From positions 1,426,001-1,490,000 of the forward strand of contig NZ_LGIT01000009.1 of the NCBI RefSeq assembly GCF_001187865.1: DNA of 64,000 nucleotides, written 5' to 3'. This DNA is from Klebsiella sp. RIT-PI-d (GTDB lineage Bacteria > Pseudomonadota > Gammaproteobacteria > Enterobacterales > Enterobacteriaceae). The position numbers and the translations under genes are program-made. Under the pieces are notes generated by a model. It had not been told where the DNA came from, ran no database searches, and saw only the letters and a program-made list of their open reading frames with translations. Shown piece after piece: positions 45,075 to 55,308 of this stretch. Position 1 is the first letter of the stretch. Every line of letters starts with the position of its first letter.

Positions 45075-45088
45075 GTGCTCCCGGGCAC

Positions 45089-45271
45089 TTACTCGTCGTC
45101 TTCATCCTCAAAACGCGCCACAATCCGTTCACCGGTATGACTGGCACGCAGCTCACTGGCAACCAGTGAAATGGCTTCACCGCTGCTCATGCCTTGCGAC
45201 ATCAGTTCCTGGATACGCTCGACCGCTTGTTGCTGTTGCTCATGACTGAGCGAAGGTAAACCTGCAAACAT
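45089..45271 (-). CDS. yoaH: YoaH-family (UPF0181) small protein
   Basis: A 60-residue acidic protein nearly identical to E. coli Yoa[36 protein letters not shown] and the acidic tail FEDEDDE. The UPF0181 family is short, helical and of unknown function. It is divergent from pabB across 83 bases. Confidence 0.93.
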   Translation of the reverse strand: MFAGLPSLSHEQQQQAVERIQELMSQGMSSGEAISLVASELRASHTGERIVARFEDEDDE

Positions 45272-45354
45272 GACGTACTCCTGCTACATTGTTAGCGCTT
45301 ATTATTTCATGCTGTCCGGCGCTTAGCCAGCGGGAGAGCACAGAGTCAGATACG

Positions 45355-46716
45355 ATGAATACCCAATCCCCCACTTTAATTGATTTACCCTGGCGTTGCG
45401 ACGCTGCCGAATATTACTTCTCCGCCATTAGCCACCTGCCGTGGGCGATGTTACTGCATTCAGGTTATGCCAGCCATCCGCACAGCCGCTTCGATATTCT
45501 GGTCGCCGATCCGTGCACCACGCTGGTGACGCAGGGTGATACCACGACGATAGCCAGCACTGCCGAACAATACTGTTCAGCGGACGATCCATTAACGCTG
45601 GTGCAACACGCGCTGGAGAGGCTAAATCTCCATCCTGAAAAGCAGGATGATCTGCCGTTTCAGGGCGGCGCGCTGGGTCTTTTTGGCTACGATTTAGGCC
45701 GACGTTTCGAAAAACTCCCTGAACACGCGCTGGCGGATATTTCGCTGCCGGATATGGCGGTGGGGATTTATGACTGGGCGCTGATAGTCGATCACTGTCG
45801 CCAACGGGTCATTCTGCTCAGCCATACTGATGCCCGTCAGCGTCTGACCTGGCTTCTTGAGCGCCCCTTACCTGACCGCACTGCGTTTAGTTTAACGTCG
45901 ACGTGGCGCTCTAATATGACCCGCGAAGAGTACGGGGAAAAATTTCGCCTGGTGCAGGCCTGGTTACACAGCGGCGACTGCTATCAGGTCAACCTGGCGC
46001 AGCGTTTTCAGGCGCAATATTGTGGCGATGAGTGGCCGATGTTTTGTCAGCTTAACGCCGCTAATAAAGCCCCGTTTAGCGCATTTATTCGTCTTAATGA
46101 GGGGGCGATTATCAGCCTGTCGCCGGAGCGTTTTATCCAGTTGCGCGCAGGGCAGATCCAGACCCGACCGATTAAAGGCACCCTGCCGAGGCTGGATAAT
46201 CCTGATGACGATGCCCGGCAGGCGGCCAAACTGGCTGACTCGCCAAAAGATCGCGCTGAAAATCTGATGATTGTGGATTTAATGCGTAATGATATTGGTC
46301 GCGTTGCGGTTCCCGGTACGGTCAGGGTACCGGAGCTGTTCGTGGTTGAACCGTTTCCGGCGGTGCATCATCTGGTCAGTACCGTGACTGCGACGCTGCC
46401 TGAACAGACTCATGCTACTGACTTACTGCGCGCCGCCTTTCCCGGCGGCTCTATCACCGGTGCCCCCAAGGTCAGGGCGATGGAAATCATTGATGAACTG
46501 GAGCCGCACCGCCGCAATGCCTGGTGCGGGAGTATCGGCTATCTGAGCCTGTGCAAAAATATGGATACCAGCATTACGATCCGTACGCTTATCGCACAAG
46601 ACGGACAGCTTTACTGCTCCGCAGGCGGCGGAATTGTCGCAGATAGCCAGCAAGAAGCGGAATATCAGGAAACCTTCGATAAAGTGAATCGTATCCTGCA
46701 ACAACTGGAGAAATGA
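45355..46716 (+). CDS. pabB: Aminodeoxychorismate synthase component I
   Basis: A 453-residue chorismate-using enzyme. With PabA it makes 4-amino-4-deoxychorismate, the precursor of p-aminobenzoate and folate. Chorismate-binding blocks are IQTRPIKGTLPR (the reactive Lys lies in PIKGT), ENLMIVDLMRNDIGRVA, FPGGSITGAPKVRAMEII and the C-terminal YCSAGGGIVADS. I start it at ATG 45355 (MNTQSPTLID), the E. coli length; the frame is open 22 codons further upstream. nudL follows after three bases. Confidence 0.95.
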   Translation: MNTQSPTLIDLPWRCDAAEYYFSAISHLPWAMLLHSGYASHPHSRFDILVADPCTTLVTQGDTTTIASTAEQYCSADDPLTLVQHALERLNLHPEKQDDLPFQGGALGLFGYDLGRRFEKLPEHALADISLPDMAVGIYDWALIVDHCRQRVILLSHTDARQRLTWLLERPLPDRTAFSLTSTWRSNMTREEYGEKFRLVQAWLHSGDCYQVNLAQRFQAQYCGDEWPMFCQLNAANKAPFSAFIRLNEGAIISLSPERFIQLRAGQIQTRPIKGTLPRLDNPDDDARQAAKLADSPKDRAENLMIVDLMRNDIGRVAVPGTVRVPELFVVEPFPAVHHLVSTVTATLPEQTHATDLLRAAFPGGSITGAPKVRAMEIIDELEPHRRNAWCGSIGYLSLCKNMDTSITIRTLIAQDGQLYCSAGGGIVADSQQEAEYQETFDKVNRILQQLEK

Positions 46717-46719
46717 CTG

Positions 46720-47298
46720 GTGGATGCCCACAATCTGACCCTCGATGATTTTTTATCACGCTTTCAGCTTTTACGGCCGCAGGCGAACGACGCGACCCTT
46801 AACCGTCGGCAGGCAGCCGTCTTGATCCCGATTATCCGCCGGCCGCAGCCGGGACTGTTACTCACCCGCCGCGCCCCTCACCTGCGTAAACACGCCGGGC
46901 AGGTCGCCTTTCCCGGCGGCGCAGTGGATGCAAGCGATGCGTCGCTGATTGCCGCCGCGTTGAGAGAAGCGCAGGAAGAAGTGGCTATTCCGCCGCAGGC
47001 CGTAGACGTCATCGGCGTCCTGCCGCCGGTTGACAGCGTTACCGGCTTTCAGGTCACCCCTGTCGTCGGTATTATTCCGCCGGATCTGCGCTGGCGCGCC
47101 AGTGAAGATGAAGTTGCCGCCGTATTCGAAATGCCGCTGGCAGAGGCCCTGCGTCTGGGGCGTTACCATCCTCTTGATATCCACCGACGCGGCAATTCGC
47201 ATCGCGTCTGGCTCTCCTGGTATCAGCACTATTTTGTCTGGGGCATGACCGCGGGCATTATTCGTGAGCTGGCGCTACAAGTGGGACTGAAACCCTGA
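46720..47298 (+). CDS. nudL: Nudix hydrolase NudL (putative CoA pyrophosphatase)
   Basis: A 192-residue Nudix protein, equal in length to E. coli NudL (YeaB). The Nudix box is seen as [20 protein letters not shown] followed by AQEEVAI. The UPF0035/NudL group is thought to cleave coenzyme A or its derivatives to 3',5'-ADP and phosphopantetheine. The start is GTG, three bases after the pabB stop, so the two are translationally coupled. Confidence 0.93.
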   Translation: MDAHNLTLDDFLSRFQLLRPQANDATLNRRQAAVLIPIIRRPQPGLLLTRRAPHLRKHAGQVAFPGGAVDASDASLIAAALREAQEEVAIPPQAVDVIGVLPPVDSVTGFQVTPVVGIIPPDLRWRASEDEVAAVFEMPLAEALRLGRYHPLDIHRRGNSHRVWLSWYQHYFVWGMTAGIIRELALQVGLKP

Positions 47299-47459
47299 CT
47301 ATAGTTGTTATGACGCAGCCTGTATTCATTAGAAAATCAGTCGTTATTGATTAGTTTAATTCATGTGAATAGTCAGGCTGAAAATCCCGTTCCCTCTTAC
47401 ACTAAGCCCAATTTTTACATCGTTACTGTTACCCAGTAACCCTGTCAGGAGTACATACC

Positions 47460-48824
47460 GTGATTAGTCTATTCGACATGTTTAAGGTGGGGATAGGTCC
47501 CTCATCTTCCCACACTGTAGGGCCAATGAAGGCCGGTAAACAGTTCGTCGATGATCTGGTCGAAAAAGATCTGCTGACCCAGGTCACCCGCGTATCGGTC
47601 GACGTCTATGGCTCACTCTCGCTGACCGGTAAAGGTCACCATACGGATATCGCGATTATTATGGGCCTGGCCGGTAACCTGCCTGCAACCGTTGACATCG
47701 ACAGTATTCCGGCGTTTATCCGCGATGTCGAAACCCGCGGTCGCCTGCTGCTGGCAAACGGGGCCCATGAGGTGGATTTTCCCGCTAATGACGGGATGCA
47801 TTTTCGCAGCGATAACTTATCGCTGCATGAAAACGGCATGCAAATTCACGCGTGGAACGGCGATAAGGTTATCTACAGCAAAACCTACTACTCCATCGGC
47901 GGCGGTTTTATTGTTGATGAAGAGCATTTTGGTCAGGATGCTGGCGGCGATGTTAACGTGCCGTACCCGTTTAAATCGGCCCAGGAGATGCTTAACTACT
48001 GCAAAGAAACCGGGCTTTCTTTGTCCGCAATGGTCATGCAGAACGAGCTGGCCCTGCACAGTAAAGCTGAAATTGAAGCGTACTTTGCTGATGTCTGGCA
48101 GACCATGCGGGCCTGCATCGATCGCGGCTTAAATACTGAAGGCGTGCTGCCCGGCCCACTGCGCGTTCCCCGTCGCGCTTCTGCGCTGCGTCGGATGCTG
48201 GTTTCCAGCGATAAAATGTCCAACGATCCAATGATCGTCATTGACTGGGTAAATATGTTTGCGCTGGCCGTCAATGAAGAGAACGCTGCGGGCGGGCGCG
48301 TGGTGACCGCGCCAACCAACGGTGCCTGCGGTATCGTTCCGGCGGTACTGGCCTATTACGATCATTTTATCGAGCCGGTTAGCCCGGATATCTATATTCG
48401 CTATTTTATGGCGGCGGGCGCGATTGGCGCGCTGTATAAAATGAATGCCTCTATTTCTGGCGCTGAGGTCGGGTGTCAGGGCGAGGTTGGCGTTGCCTGC
48501 TCGATGGCCGCAGCAGGTCTGGCAGAGTTGCTGGGAGCCAGTCCTGAGCAAGTGTGTGTTGCAGCTGAAATTGGCATGGAACACAACCTTGGTCTGACCT
48601 GCGATCCGGTAGCCGGACAGGTTCAGGTTCCGTGCATTGAACGTAACGCGATTGCCTCGGTTAAAGCGATTAACTCGGCGCGTATGGCGATGCGTCGCAC
48701 CAGCGAACCGCGCGTGTCTCTGGATAAAGTTATTGAGACGATGTACGAAACCGGCAAGGATATGAACGCGAAATATCGTGAAACTTCACGCGGTGGCCTG
48801 GCCATCAAAGTCCAGTGTGACTAA
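47460..48824 (+). CDS. sdaA: L-serine ammonia-lyase 1
   Basis: A 454-residue iron-sulfur L-serine deaminase that converts serine to pyruvate and ammonia. The N-terminal beta domain starts [18 protein letters not shown], with the Ser-rich signature of the family. Cysteines that should ligate the 4Fe-4S cluster are in [22 protein letters not shown] and VPCIERNA. The length equals E. coli SdaA. The start is GTG after CAGGAG. Confidence 0.97.
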   Translation: MISLFDMFKVGIGPSSSHTVGPMKAGKQFVDDLVEKDLLTQVTRVSVDVYGSLSLTGKGHHTDIAIIMGLAGNLPATVDIDSIPAFIRDVETRGRLLLANGAHEVDFPANDGMHFRSDNLSLHENGMQIHAWNGDKVIYSKTYYSIGGGFIVDEEHFGQDAGGDVNVPYPFKSAQEMLNYCKETGLSLSAMVMQNELALHSKAEIEAYFADVWQTMRACIDRGLNTEGVLPGPLRVPRRASALRRMLVSSDKMSNDPMIVIDWVNMFALAVNEENAAGGRVVTAPTNGACGIVPAVLAYYDHFIEPVSPDIYIRYFMAAGAIGALYKMNASISGAEVGCQGEVGVACSMAAAGLAELLGASPEQVCVAAEIGMEHNLGLTCDPVAGQVQVPCIERNAIASVKAINSARMAMRRTSEPRVSLDKVIETMYETGKDMNAKYRETSRGGLAIKVQCD

Positions 48825-48873
48825 CCCCCGGCCCGTCTTTCATTGATGGGATAAATTTTTCGGTCTCTATTCT

Positions 48874-48907
48874 GCCCGTATCACACGCCGTGATGCGGGC
48901 ATTTTTA
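48874..48907 (+). terminator. Terminator of sdaA
   Basis: GCCCGTATCAC and GTGATGCGGGC (48874-48900) form a stem with one T-G pair, followed by ATTTTTATT. Confidence 0.8.
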
Positions 48908-49111
48908 TTGGCGCTGAATAAGCCTGCCCGACTAAACGTTATACCCTACTCAATGCATCAGGATTGATGGACAATTGCGACGTATGAATACGATTTATTT
49001 CGCAGCGTAGCCTAATTCAGAATGCGCGCGATTTTATTGCTGGCTCGCAGCATGTTTAAATAAGCAGAAATAAGGGGCGGCTCGATAAGCGGTTTTAAAA
49101 GCGGGGTATAT

Positions 49112-49151
49112 TAAGTGCGCCACACTTCCCAGCGGGAAAATATGGCGCACT
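49112..49151 (-). terminator. Terminator of yoaE
   Basis: Read on the minus strand, AGTGCGCCA (49151-49143) pairs with TGGCGCACT (49122-49114), with an inner TTCCC/GGGAA stem. The T-tract after it is short. Confidence 0.65.
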
Positions 49152-49158
49152 CGTCAAA

Positions 49159-50718
49159 TTACTCTTCTTCGTCGTGTTCCGACGGCTCTTTAACCACGCG
49201 CACCAGGTCAACGCGATAATCGTTAGCGTTAACAATAGTAATACGCAGCGGAGACAGTTCAATAACGTCGCCAACGGCAGGAATATGCCCATTAACCGCG
49301 ATTACCAGGCCTGCAACCGTTGCCACATCGTCTTCGTCATTAACAAGAGTATCCAGCCCCAGCGCATGTTGCAGGGCGTGAAGATCGGTTCCGCCTTTCA
49401 CCAGCCAGCCTTCAGCATCGGCAATGATTTCTGGCGTTTCATCCGCATCCGGGAATTCACCGGCAATAGCTTCCAGCACGTCCAGCGGCGTAACCAGCCC
49501 CTGTACCACGCCAAACTCGTTGGTAACGATCACGAAGCTACCGCGTGCCCGGCGCAAAACGCCCAGCAGGTTAATGGGGTCCAGCGTTTCCGGAACCACA
49601 ATCGCTGGTGATGCCGAGGCCATCGCGATGACGTCCTCGCCCGCCTCAAGTGCTACCAGCAATTCTTTTGCCCGCACGATACCAATCACTTCATCCAGCT
49701 CGCCACGGCACACCGGGAAAAGACTATGTGGTGATGAAAGCAGCTGCTGACGGATAGCATCAGTGCTCAGATTGGCATCGACCCAGCTGATATCCCCGCG
49801 CGGCGTCATGATGCTGCGCAGCGAGCGGGAAGCCAGAGTAAGCACGCCATTGATCATGTAGCGTTCTTCGTCGGCAAATGCCCCTTCCGGAATGGGCACG
49901 TGAGTATGGGTATCCGATTCGCTCTGGCTGTTATTACGTTTGCGCCCGCCCATTAACCGTAAGATAGCATCGGCAGTACGCGCGCGCAGCGGCAGCGTGG
50001 ACTGATGGCGGATAAAATTGCGGCGCGCCACCTGATTGAAAAATTCGATAATAATCGAAAAACCAATGGCCGCGTACAGATAGCCTTTCGGAATATGGAA
50101 ACCAAAGCCTTCAGCCACCAGACTCAGACCAATCATCAGCAGGAAGCTCAGACACAGCACCACTACCGTCGGATGCTGGTTAACGAAGTTGGTCAACGGC
50201 TTCGAGGCCAGAAGCATAACCGTCATTGCAATCACCACCGCCGCCATCATTACCGGCAGGTGGTTAACCATCCCTACCGCAGTGATGACTGCGTCAAGCG
50301 AGAACACCGCATCCAGGATAACGATCTGCACGACGACCACCCAAAAGCTGGCGTACCCTTTGCCATGTCCACCGTCATGCTGGCGATTTTCCAGCCGCTC
50401 GTGGAGCTCCGTTGTCGCTTTAAACAACAGGAAAAGTCCCCCCAGCAGCATAATCAAATCGCGGCCTGAGAAAGCGTAGTCCCAGACGCTAAACAGCGGT
50501 TTGGTGAGCGTAACCATCCACGAAATAACCGACAGCAGCGCCAGTCGCATAATTAACGCCAGCGACAGACCAATCAAACGGGCTTTATCGCGCTGTTTAG
50601 GCGGTAGCTTATCCGCGAGGATGGCGATAAACACCAGGTTATCAATGCCAAGCACAATCTCAAGGACGACGAGCGTAAGCAGCCCGACCCAGATTGAGGG
50701 GTCCATTAACAATTCCAT
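49159..50718 (-). CDS. yoaE: TerC-family membrane protein with CBS and CorC domains (YoaE)
   Basis: A 519-residue inner-membrane protein. The N-terminal TerC domain (about 1-240, seven helices) contains [18 protein letters not shown] and [10 protein letters not shown], whose Asp residues may take part in metal transport. A CBS pair follows (about 300-420), then a CorC/HlyC transporter-associated domain (about 430-510). E. coli YoaE has the same layout; the related Alx (YgjT) exports manganese, so metal export is plausible. It is divergent from manX. Confidence 0.94.
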   Translation of the reverse strand: MELLMDPSIWVGLLTLVVLEIVLGIDNLVFIAILADKLPPKQRDKARLIGLSLALIMRLALLSVISWMVTLTKPLFSVWDYAFSGRDLIMLLGGLFLLFKATTELHERLENRQHDGGHGKGYASFWVVVVQIVILDAVFSLDAVITAVGMVNHLPVMMAAVVIAMTVMLLASKPLTNFVNQHPTVVVLCLSFLLMIGLSLVAEGFGFHIPKGYLYAAIGFSIIIEFFNQVARRNFIRHQSTLPLRARTADAILRLMGGRKRNNSQSESDTHTHVPIPEGAFADEERYMINGVLTLASRSLRSIMTPRGDISWVDANLSTDAIRQQLLSSPHSLFPVCRGELDEVIGIVRAKELLVALEAGEDVIAMASASPAIVVPETLDPINLLGVLRRARGSFVIVTNEFGVVQGLVTPLDVLEAIAGEFPDADETPEIIADAEGWLVKGGTDLHALQHALGLDTLVNDEDDVATVAGLVIAVNGHIPAVGDVIELSPLRITIVNANDYRVDLVRVVKEPSEHDEEE

Positions 50719-50956
50719 GACAGGCTCCTGCTGGCGACGAGTTTGGTTAACGCCGGGATTATTTCAGGCGTGACAATGGCGAAAGGGATCATGTGATGAC
50801 GAGAAATGGCACGAGGGTGCGTGAATGCAAAAAGGCGTCGGTGACGGTCCATACGACGGGCGGCTGCCCTGTTCTCCTGCTAGGTTAAACGAAAGTTAAA
50901 CATATCAGACAAAACCCAGGTTTGGCAAAGATTTACCTGTCTTTGCATAATGTGCG

Positions 50957-50979
50957 ATCTTTTGCGTCGCGAAATTAAT
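50957..50979. promoter_or_regulatory. Putative Mlc/NagC site of manXYZ
   Basis: ATCTTTTGCGTCGCGAAATTAAT resembles the Mlc/NagC consensus (A/T-rich arms around a GCG-CGC-like core, TTATTTTGCGnnGCGAAATAA-like). It lies upstream of manX, a gene repressed by Mlc in E. coli. Confidence 0.65.
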
Positions 50980-50995
50980 CTCGACACATATTTAA

Positions 50996-51017
50996 ATTAC
51001 GGATCTTCATCACATTA
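50996..51017. promoter_or_regulatory. Putative CRP site of manXYZ
   Basis: ATTACGGATCTTCATCACATTA has a perfect right CRP half (ATCACATT) and a degenerate left half. It lies about 150 bases upstream of manX, as in the E. coli operon, which needs CRP. Confidence 0.55.
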
Positions 51018-51157
51018 TTTATTTTTTTACTATCTAAAATAATTCACCGTAGTAATGAGTTTTGGGCCAAATAGAGATCTGAATCGATTCGGTTTCCTAA
51101 AACGATTCACAATGCATCCGAGAGTCGATGTATTAACGATAATAAAGGAGGTAGCAA

Positions 51158-52129
51158 GTGACGATTGCTATTGTAATTGGTACACACGGTTGGGCTGCAG
51201 AACAACTGCTTAAAACCGCTGAAATGCTTTTAGGCGAGCAGGAAAACGTCGGCTGGATTGATTTTGTGCCCGGCGAAAATGCAGAAACGCTGATTGAGAA
51301 GTATAACGCGCAATTAGCAAAGCTTGATACTACCCACGGTGTGCTATTTCTCGTCGATACATGGGGAGGCAGCCCGTTTAATGCTGCAAGCCGTATTGTC
51401 GTCGATAAAGAGCACTACGAAGTTATCGCCGGCGTGAATATCCCGATGCTGGTCGAAACGTTAATGGGTCGCGATGATAATCCGACGTTTGATGAACTGG
51501 TAGCTCTGGCGGTTGAAACGGGTCGTGAAGGTGTGAAAGCACTGAAAGCGAAACCGGTTGAACAGGCTGCGCCTGCGCCCGTTGCAGCGGCGGCACCACG
51601 CCCGGCAACGCCTGCAAAACCTATGGGTGAGAATGACTACATGGTCATTGGTCTTGCCCGCATCGACGACCGTTTAATTCACGGTCAGGTGGCGACCCGC
51701 TGGACGAAAGAAACCAACGTACGTCGTATTATCGTTGTCAGTGATGAAGTGGCGGCAGATACCGTGCGTAAAACGCTGCTAACCCAGGTTGCGCCTCCGG
51801 GCGTGACGGCACACGTAGTTGATATCGATAAAATGATCCGCGTTTACAATAATCCGAAATACGCGGGTGAGCGCGTCATGCTGCTGTTTACCAATCCAAC
51901 GGATGTTGAGCGTCTGGTGGAAGGTGGGGTGAAAATCACCTCAGTCAATATTGGCGGCATGGCATTCCGTCAGGGTAAAACGCAGGTTAATAACGCGGTT
52001 TCAGTCGATGAAAAAGATATCGCAGCGTTCAGACAATTGAACGATCGCGGCATTGAGCTTGAAGTTCGTAAAGTTTCAAGCGATCAAAAACTGAAAATGA
52101 TGGAATTGATCGCAAAAGTCAGTAAATAA
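51158..52129 (+). CDS. manX: Mannose PTS enzyme IIAB (ManX)
   Basis: A 323-residue cytoplasmic two-domain PTS protein. The IIA domain has the phosphorylated His10 in IGTHGWAAEQ. An Ala/Pro-rich hinge (about 134-156) leads to the IIB domain with His175 in DDRLIHGQVATRW. It takes phosphate from HPr and gives it to mannose, glucose and related sugars entering through ManYZ. The start is GTG after AAAGGAGGT, a very strong ribosome binding site. It is the first gene of manXYZ. Confidence 0.97.
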   Translation: MTIAIVIGTHGWAAEQLLKTAEMLLGEQENVGWIDFVPGENAETLIEKYNAQLAKLDTTHGVLFLVDTWGGSPFNAASRIVVDKEHYEVIAGVNIPMLVETLMGRDDNPTFDELVALAVETGREGVKALKAKPVEQAAPAPVAAAAPRPATPAKPMGENDYMVIGLARIDDRLIHGQVATRWTKETNVRRIIVVSDEVAADTVRKTLLTQVAPPGVTAHVVDIDKMIRVYNNPKYAGERVMLLFTNPTDVERLVEGGVKITSVNIGGMAFRQGKTQVNNAVSVDEKDIAAFRQLNDRGIELEVRKVSSDQKLKMMELIAKVSK

Positions 52130-52188
52130 CCCATCGCGCAGACGTTATTTATTTCATATTTTAGTCTTACGTTCATAGGAGAAGTGCA

Positions 52189-52989
52189 ATGGAGATTACC
52201 ACTCTTCAGATTGTACTGGTATTTATCGTAGCGTGTATCGCGGGCATGGAATCGATTCTCGATGAGTTTCAGTTTCACCGCCCGCTGGTGGCCTGTACCC
52301 TCATCGGTATCGTTCTTGGAGATATGAAGACCGGTATTATTATCGGTGGTACTCTGGAAATGATTGCCCTGGGGTGGATGAACATCGGTGCCGCTGTTGC
52401 ACCTGATGCGGCACTGGCCTCCATTATTTCGACCATTCTGGTCATTGCGGGACATCAAAGCATCGGTGCTGGTATCGCGCTGGCTATCCCACTGGCAGCC
52501 GCCGGTCAGGTTCTGACTATCATCGTTCGTACTATTACCGTGGCGTTCCAGCACGCAGCGGATAAGGCGGCAGACAGCGGCAACCTGACGGCCCTCTCCT
52601 GGATCCACGTCTCTTCCCTGTTCCTGCAAGCGATGCGTATCGCTATTCCGGCCGTGATCGTGGCAATTTCTGTCGGGACCAGTGAAGTCCAGAATATGCT
52701 GAACGCTATTCCGGAAGTGGTGACCGGCGGTCTGAATATCGCAGGTGGGATGATCGTAGTCGTCGGTTATGCGATGGTCATCAACATGATGCGCGCAGGC
52801 TACCTGATGCCGTTCTTCTACCTGGGCTTTGTAACTGCAGCCTTTACTAACTTCAACCTGGTTGCACTCGGCGTTATCGGCGCAGTGATGGCAGTTCTGT
52901 ACATCCAGCTGAGCCCGAAATACAACCGTAGCGCAGGCGCCCCGGCTCCGGCGGCTGGTGCAAACGATCTTGATAATGAACTGGACTAA
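52189..52989 (+). CDS. manY: Mannose PTS enzyme IIC (ManY)
   Basis: A 266-residue membrane subunit of the mannose-family PTS. It starts MEITTLQIVLVFIVACIAGM, and LGDMKTGIIIGGTLEMIALG is the family signature block. Together with ManZ it forms the sugar channel; in E. coli it is also the receptor for several class II bacteriocins and the route of phage lambda DNA. It lies 59 bases after manX. Confidence 0.97.
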   Translation: MEITTLQIVLVFIVACIAGMESILDEFQFHRPLVACTLIGIVLGDMKTGIIIGGTLEMIALGWMNIGAAVAPDAALASIISTILVIAGHQSIGAGIALAIPLAAAGQVLTIIVRTITVAFQHAADKAADSGNLTALSWIHVSSLFLQAMRIAIPAVIVAISVGTSEVQNMLNAIPEVVTGGLNIAGGMIVVVGYAMVINMMRAGYLMPFFYLGFVTAAFTNFNLVALGVIGAVMAVLYIQLSPKYNRSAGAPAPAAGANDLDNELD

Positions 52990-53001
52990 CAGGTGAACGA
53001 A

Positions 53002-53853
53002 ATGGTTGATATCACTAAAACGACTACCGAGAAGAAACTGACTCCGGGTGATATTCGTGGCGTATTCCTGCGTTCTAACCTGTTTCAGGGTTCATGGAAC
53101 TTCGAACGTATGCAGGCGCTGGGCTTTTGCTTCTCCATGGTGCCGGCTATTAAACGCCTGTATCCGGAAAATAACGAAGCGCGCCGTCAGGCAATTAAAC
53201 GTCACCTGGAATTTTTTAACACCCATCCTTATGTCGCAGCACCGGTTCTGGGCGTGACGCTGGCGATGGAAGAACAGCGTGCCAATGGTGCAGAGATCGA
53301 CGACGGGGCCATTAACGGCATCAAAGTCGGTCTGATGGGGCCTTTGGCCGGCGTCGGCGACCCGATTTTCTGGGGAACGGTACGCCCGGTATTTGCCGCG
53401 CTGGGTGCCGGTATCGCGATGAGCGGTAGCCTGCTGGGACCCCTGCTGTTCTTCATCCTGTTTAACGCGGTTCGTCTGGCAACCCGTTATTACGGTGTGG
53501 CCTACGGATACCGTAAAGGTATTGATATCGTAAAAGATATGGGCGGCGGCTTTCTGCAGAAACTGACTGAGGGGGCGTCAATTCTCGGCCTGTTTGTCAT
53601 GGGAGCGCTGGTAAACAAGTGGACGCACGTTAACATTCCGCTGGTCGTATCGCGGATCACCGACCAGACCGGTAAAGAAAACGTCACCACCGTCCAGACG
53701 ATCCTTGACCAGCTTATGCCGGGTCTGGTTCCTCTGCTGCTTACTTTCGCCTGTATGTGGCTACTGCGTAAGAAAGTTAACCCACTTTGGATCATCATCG
53801 GGTTCTTTGTTATCGGTATCGCCGGATATGCGGTTGGCCTGCTGGGTCTGTAA
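53002..53853 (+). CDS. manZ: Mannose PTS enzyme IID (ManZ)
   Basis: A 283-residue membrane subunit that pairs with ManY. Family blocks are GVFLRSNLFQGSWNFERMQ, GLMGPLAGVGDPIFWGT and TEGASILGLFVMGALVNKW. I use the ATG at 53002 (MVDITKTTTEKK), which gives the E. coli length and follows AGGTG at a good distance; a GTG three codons earlier overlaps that site. It is the last gene of manXYZ, with a terminator 15 bases after. Confidence 0.96.
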   Translation: MVDITKTTTEKKLTPGDIRGVFLRSNLFQGSWNFERMQALGFCFSMVPAIKRLYPENNEARRQAIKRHLEFFNTHPYVAAPVLGVTLAMEEQRANGAEIDDGAINGIKVGLMGPLAGVGDPIFWGTVRPVFAALGAGIAMSGSLLGPLLFFILFNAVRLATRYYGVAYGYRKGIDIVKDMGGGFLQKLTEGASILGLFVMGALVNKWTHVNIPLVVSRITDQTGKENVTTVQTILDQLMPGLVPLLLTFACMWLLRKKVNPLWIIIGFFVIGIAGYAVGLLGL

Positions 53854-53867
53854 TAATACGTTGTGCC

Positions 53868-53894
53868 GCCGGGGCTATGCCCCGGCTTTTTTTT
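53868..53894 (+). terminator. Terminator of manXYZ
   Basis: GCCGGGGC (53868-53875) pairs with GCCCCGGC (53879-53886), followed by eight T. It is a textbook intrinsic terminator and separates manZ from yobD. Confidence 0.92.
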
Positions 53895-53905
53895 GAGGAA
53901 AATAA

Positions 53906-54361
53906 ATGACCCTGACCGATATTGTGCTGGTTCTGTTTATCGCCCTGCTGTTGGGATTTGCTCTCTACGATCAGTTCATCATGCCTCGCCGTCATGGCCC
54001 TGTCCTGCTCGCGGTACCTCTGCTGCGACGTGGGCGCATTGACAGCTTTATCTTCGTCGGATTAATCGGCATCCTTATCTACAATAACGTGAGCATCCAT
54101 GGCGCAATAATAACCACATGGTTATTAAGTGCGCTGGCATTAATGGGACTGTATCTATTTTGGATCAGGGTGCCGAAAATCATTTTCAAGAAAGACGGGT
54201 TTTTCTTTGCCAATGTGTGGATAGAATATAGCCGGATTAAAGAGATGAATTTATCCGAAGATGGTGTTCTGGTTATACAACTGGAACATCGCCGGCTGCT
54301 GGTAAGGGTACGAAATATAGACGATTTAGAGAGAATATATAAATTACTTGTTGCAAATTAG
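53906..54361 (+). CDS. yobD: DUF986 inner-membrane protein YobD
   Basis: A 151-residue protein with three hydrophobic helices (about 1-22, 45-63 and 69-86). The C-terminal soluble region has [17 protein letters not shown]. It is nearly identical to E. coli YobD; function is unknown. A TGAGGAAA ribosome binding site overlaps the end of the manZ terminator. Confidence 0.94.
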   Translation: MTLTDIVLVLFIALLLGFALYDQFIMPRRHGPVLLAVPLLRRGRIDSFIFVGLIGILIYNNVSIHGAIITTWLLSALALMGLYLFWIRVPKIIFKKDGFFFANVWIEYSRIKEMNLSEDGVLVIQLEHRRLLVRVRNIDDLERIYKLLVAN

Positions 54362-54741
54362 TTAGTTATAAAATTAGCCATAGCTATATTTCTTTTTAGC
54401 CTGAGGTTATGAATATAGCCACGGCTATATTCACTCATGAATACGCTTATACTTATTAACGTTTTATTTACGTATGGCAGCAAATGAAAATCGTTATCAC
54501 TCTGACGATGAAATAACTATTTTTTGTTATTGTCTGATATTAATTAAATATGTTAAGGTTGCGCCCGTCATTGGGGAGTAGCCGATTTCCACCGTTCCCG
54601 GAAATGTACGTGTCAACATACTCGTTGAAAGACGTGGCGCGTACGGGTCGCAGTACTGCGATCAGGCGAGACCATAGGCGCATCAACCACTGTTTACTGG
54701 GGGTGGTGATGTGTTTAATGGTTCCCGGTCAGGACGTTATT
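54362..54741. other. mntP leader region
   Basis: The first half has no recognised gene or site. From about 54565 it is the 5' leader of mntP with the manganese riboswitch entered separately. Confidence 0.7.
54565..54692 (+). ncRNA. yybP-ykoY manganese riboswitch of mntP
   Basis: The leader has the conserved 5' strand TTGGGGAGTAGCCGATTTCC (54571-54590) and the 3' strand GGCGAGACCATAGGCGCATC (54665-54684), as in the E. coli mntP (yebN) leader. These two strands make the Mn2+-binding loops of the yybP-ykoY class. Mn2+ binding turns on mntP expression, in addition to MntR control. The ends are approximate. Confidence 0.9.
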
Positions 54742-55308
54742 ATGAATTTATCCGCTACCGTTCTCCTTGCTCTCGGCATGTCGATGGATGCTTTCGCCGC
54801 CTCTATCGGAAAGGGTGCCACTCTTCACAAACCTAAATTCTCTGAAGCCCTGCGTACCGGTCTTATCTTTGGGGCAGTCGAAACGCTAACGCCGCTGATT
54901 GGTTGGGCACTGGGTATGCTGGCCACCCAGTTTGTACTGGAGTGGAACCACTGGATTGCCTTTTTCCTGCTGCTGTTTTTAGGCTGCCGTATGGTTATCG
55001 AAGGTTTTCGCGATAATGAGGATGAGAGGGGCGAGCCGCAGCACCGCCATGGTTTTTTCCTGCTGGTCACTACGGCGATTGCCACCAGTCTTGATGCAAT
55101 GGCGGTTGGCGTCGGTCTGGCATTTTTGCAGGTCAACATTATTACCACCGCGCTGGCCATTGGCTGCGCAACACTTGTGATGTCCACCCTCGGTATCATG
55201 CTTGGTCGCTTTATAGGCCCGCTGCTGGGCAAGCGGGCAGAGATCCTCGGCGGCGTGGTGCTTATCGGCATCGGCTGCCAGATCCTCTGGAGCCACTACG
55301 CCGGTTAA
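54742..55308 (+). CDS. mntP: Manganese exporter MntP
   Basis: A 188-residue inner-membrane Mn2+ exporter with six helices. The two family repeats are visible: [14 protein letters not shown] (Asp16 region) and [13 protein letters not shown], whose Asp residues take part in transport. I start it at ATG 54742 ([12 protein letters not shown]), the E. coli length; a longer frame runs through the riboswitch and is not real. Its stop overlaps that of the convergent rlmA by four bases. Confidence 0.96.
   Translation: MNLSATVLLALGMSMDAFAASIGKGATLHKPKFSEALRTGLIFGAVETLTPLIGWALGMLATQFVLEWNHWIAFFLLLFLGCRMVIEGFRDNEDERGEPQHRHGFFLLVTTAIATSLDAMAVGVGLAFLQVNIITTALAIGCATLVMSTLGIMLGRFIGPLLGKRAEILGGVVLIGIGCQILWSHYAG

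Larger units (their letters stand above)
48825..49158. other. Intergenic region between sdaA and yoaE
   Basis: There is no gene in these 334 bases. The E. coli c-di-GMP phosphodiesterase gene yoaD (pdeD), which lies here between sdaA and yoaE, is absent. The terminators of both flanking genes occupy much of the ends. Confidence 0.6.
50719..51157. other. Divergent promoter region yoaE / manX
   Basis: No gene is visible in 439 bases. The right half carries the Mlc- and CRP-like sites of manXYZ described separately. Ahead of yoaE nothing specific was recognised. Confidence 0.55.

Noticed and set aside
54550-54741. 64-codon extension of MntP
   Set aside because: It covers the yybP-ykoY riboswitch, and the shorter start aligns exactly with E. 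coli MntP.
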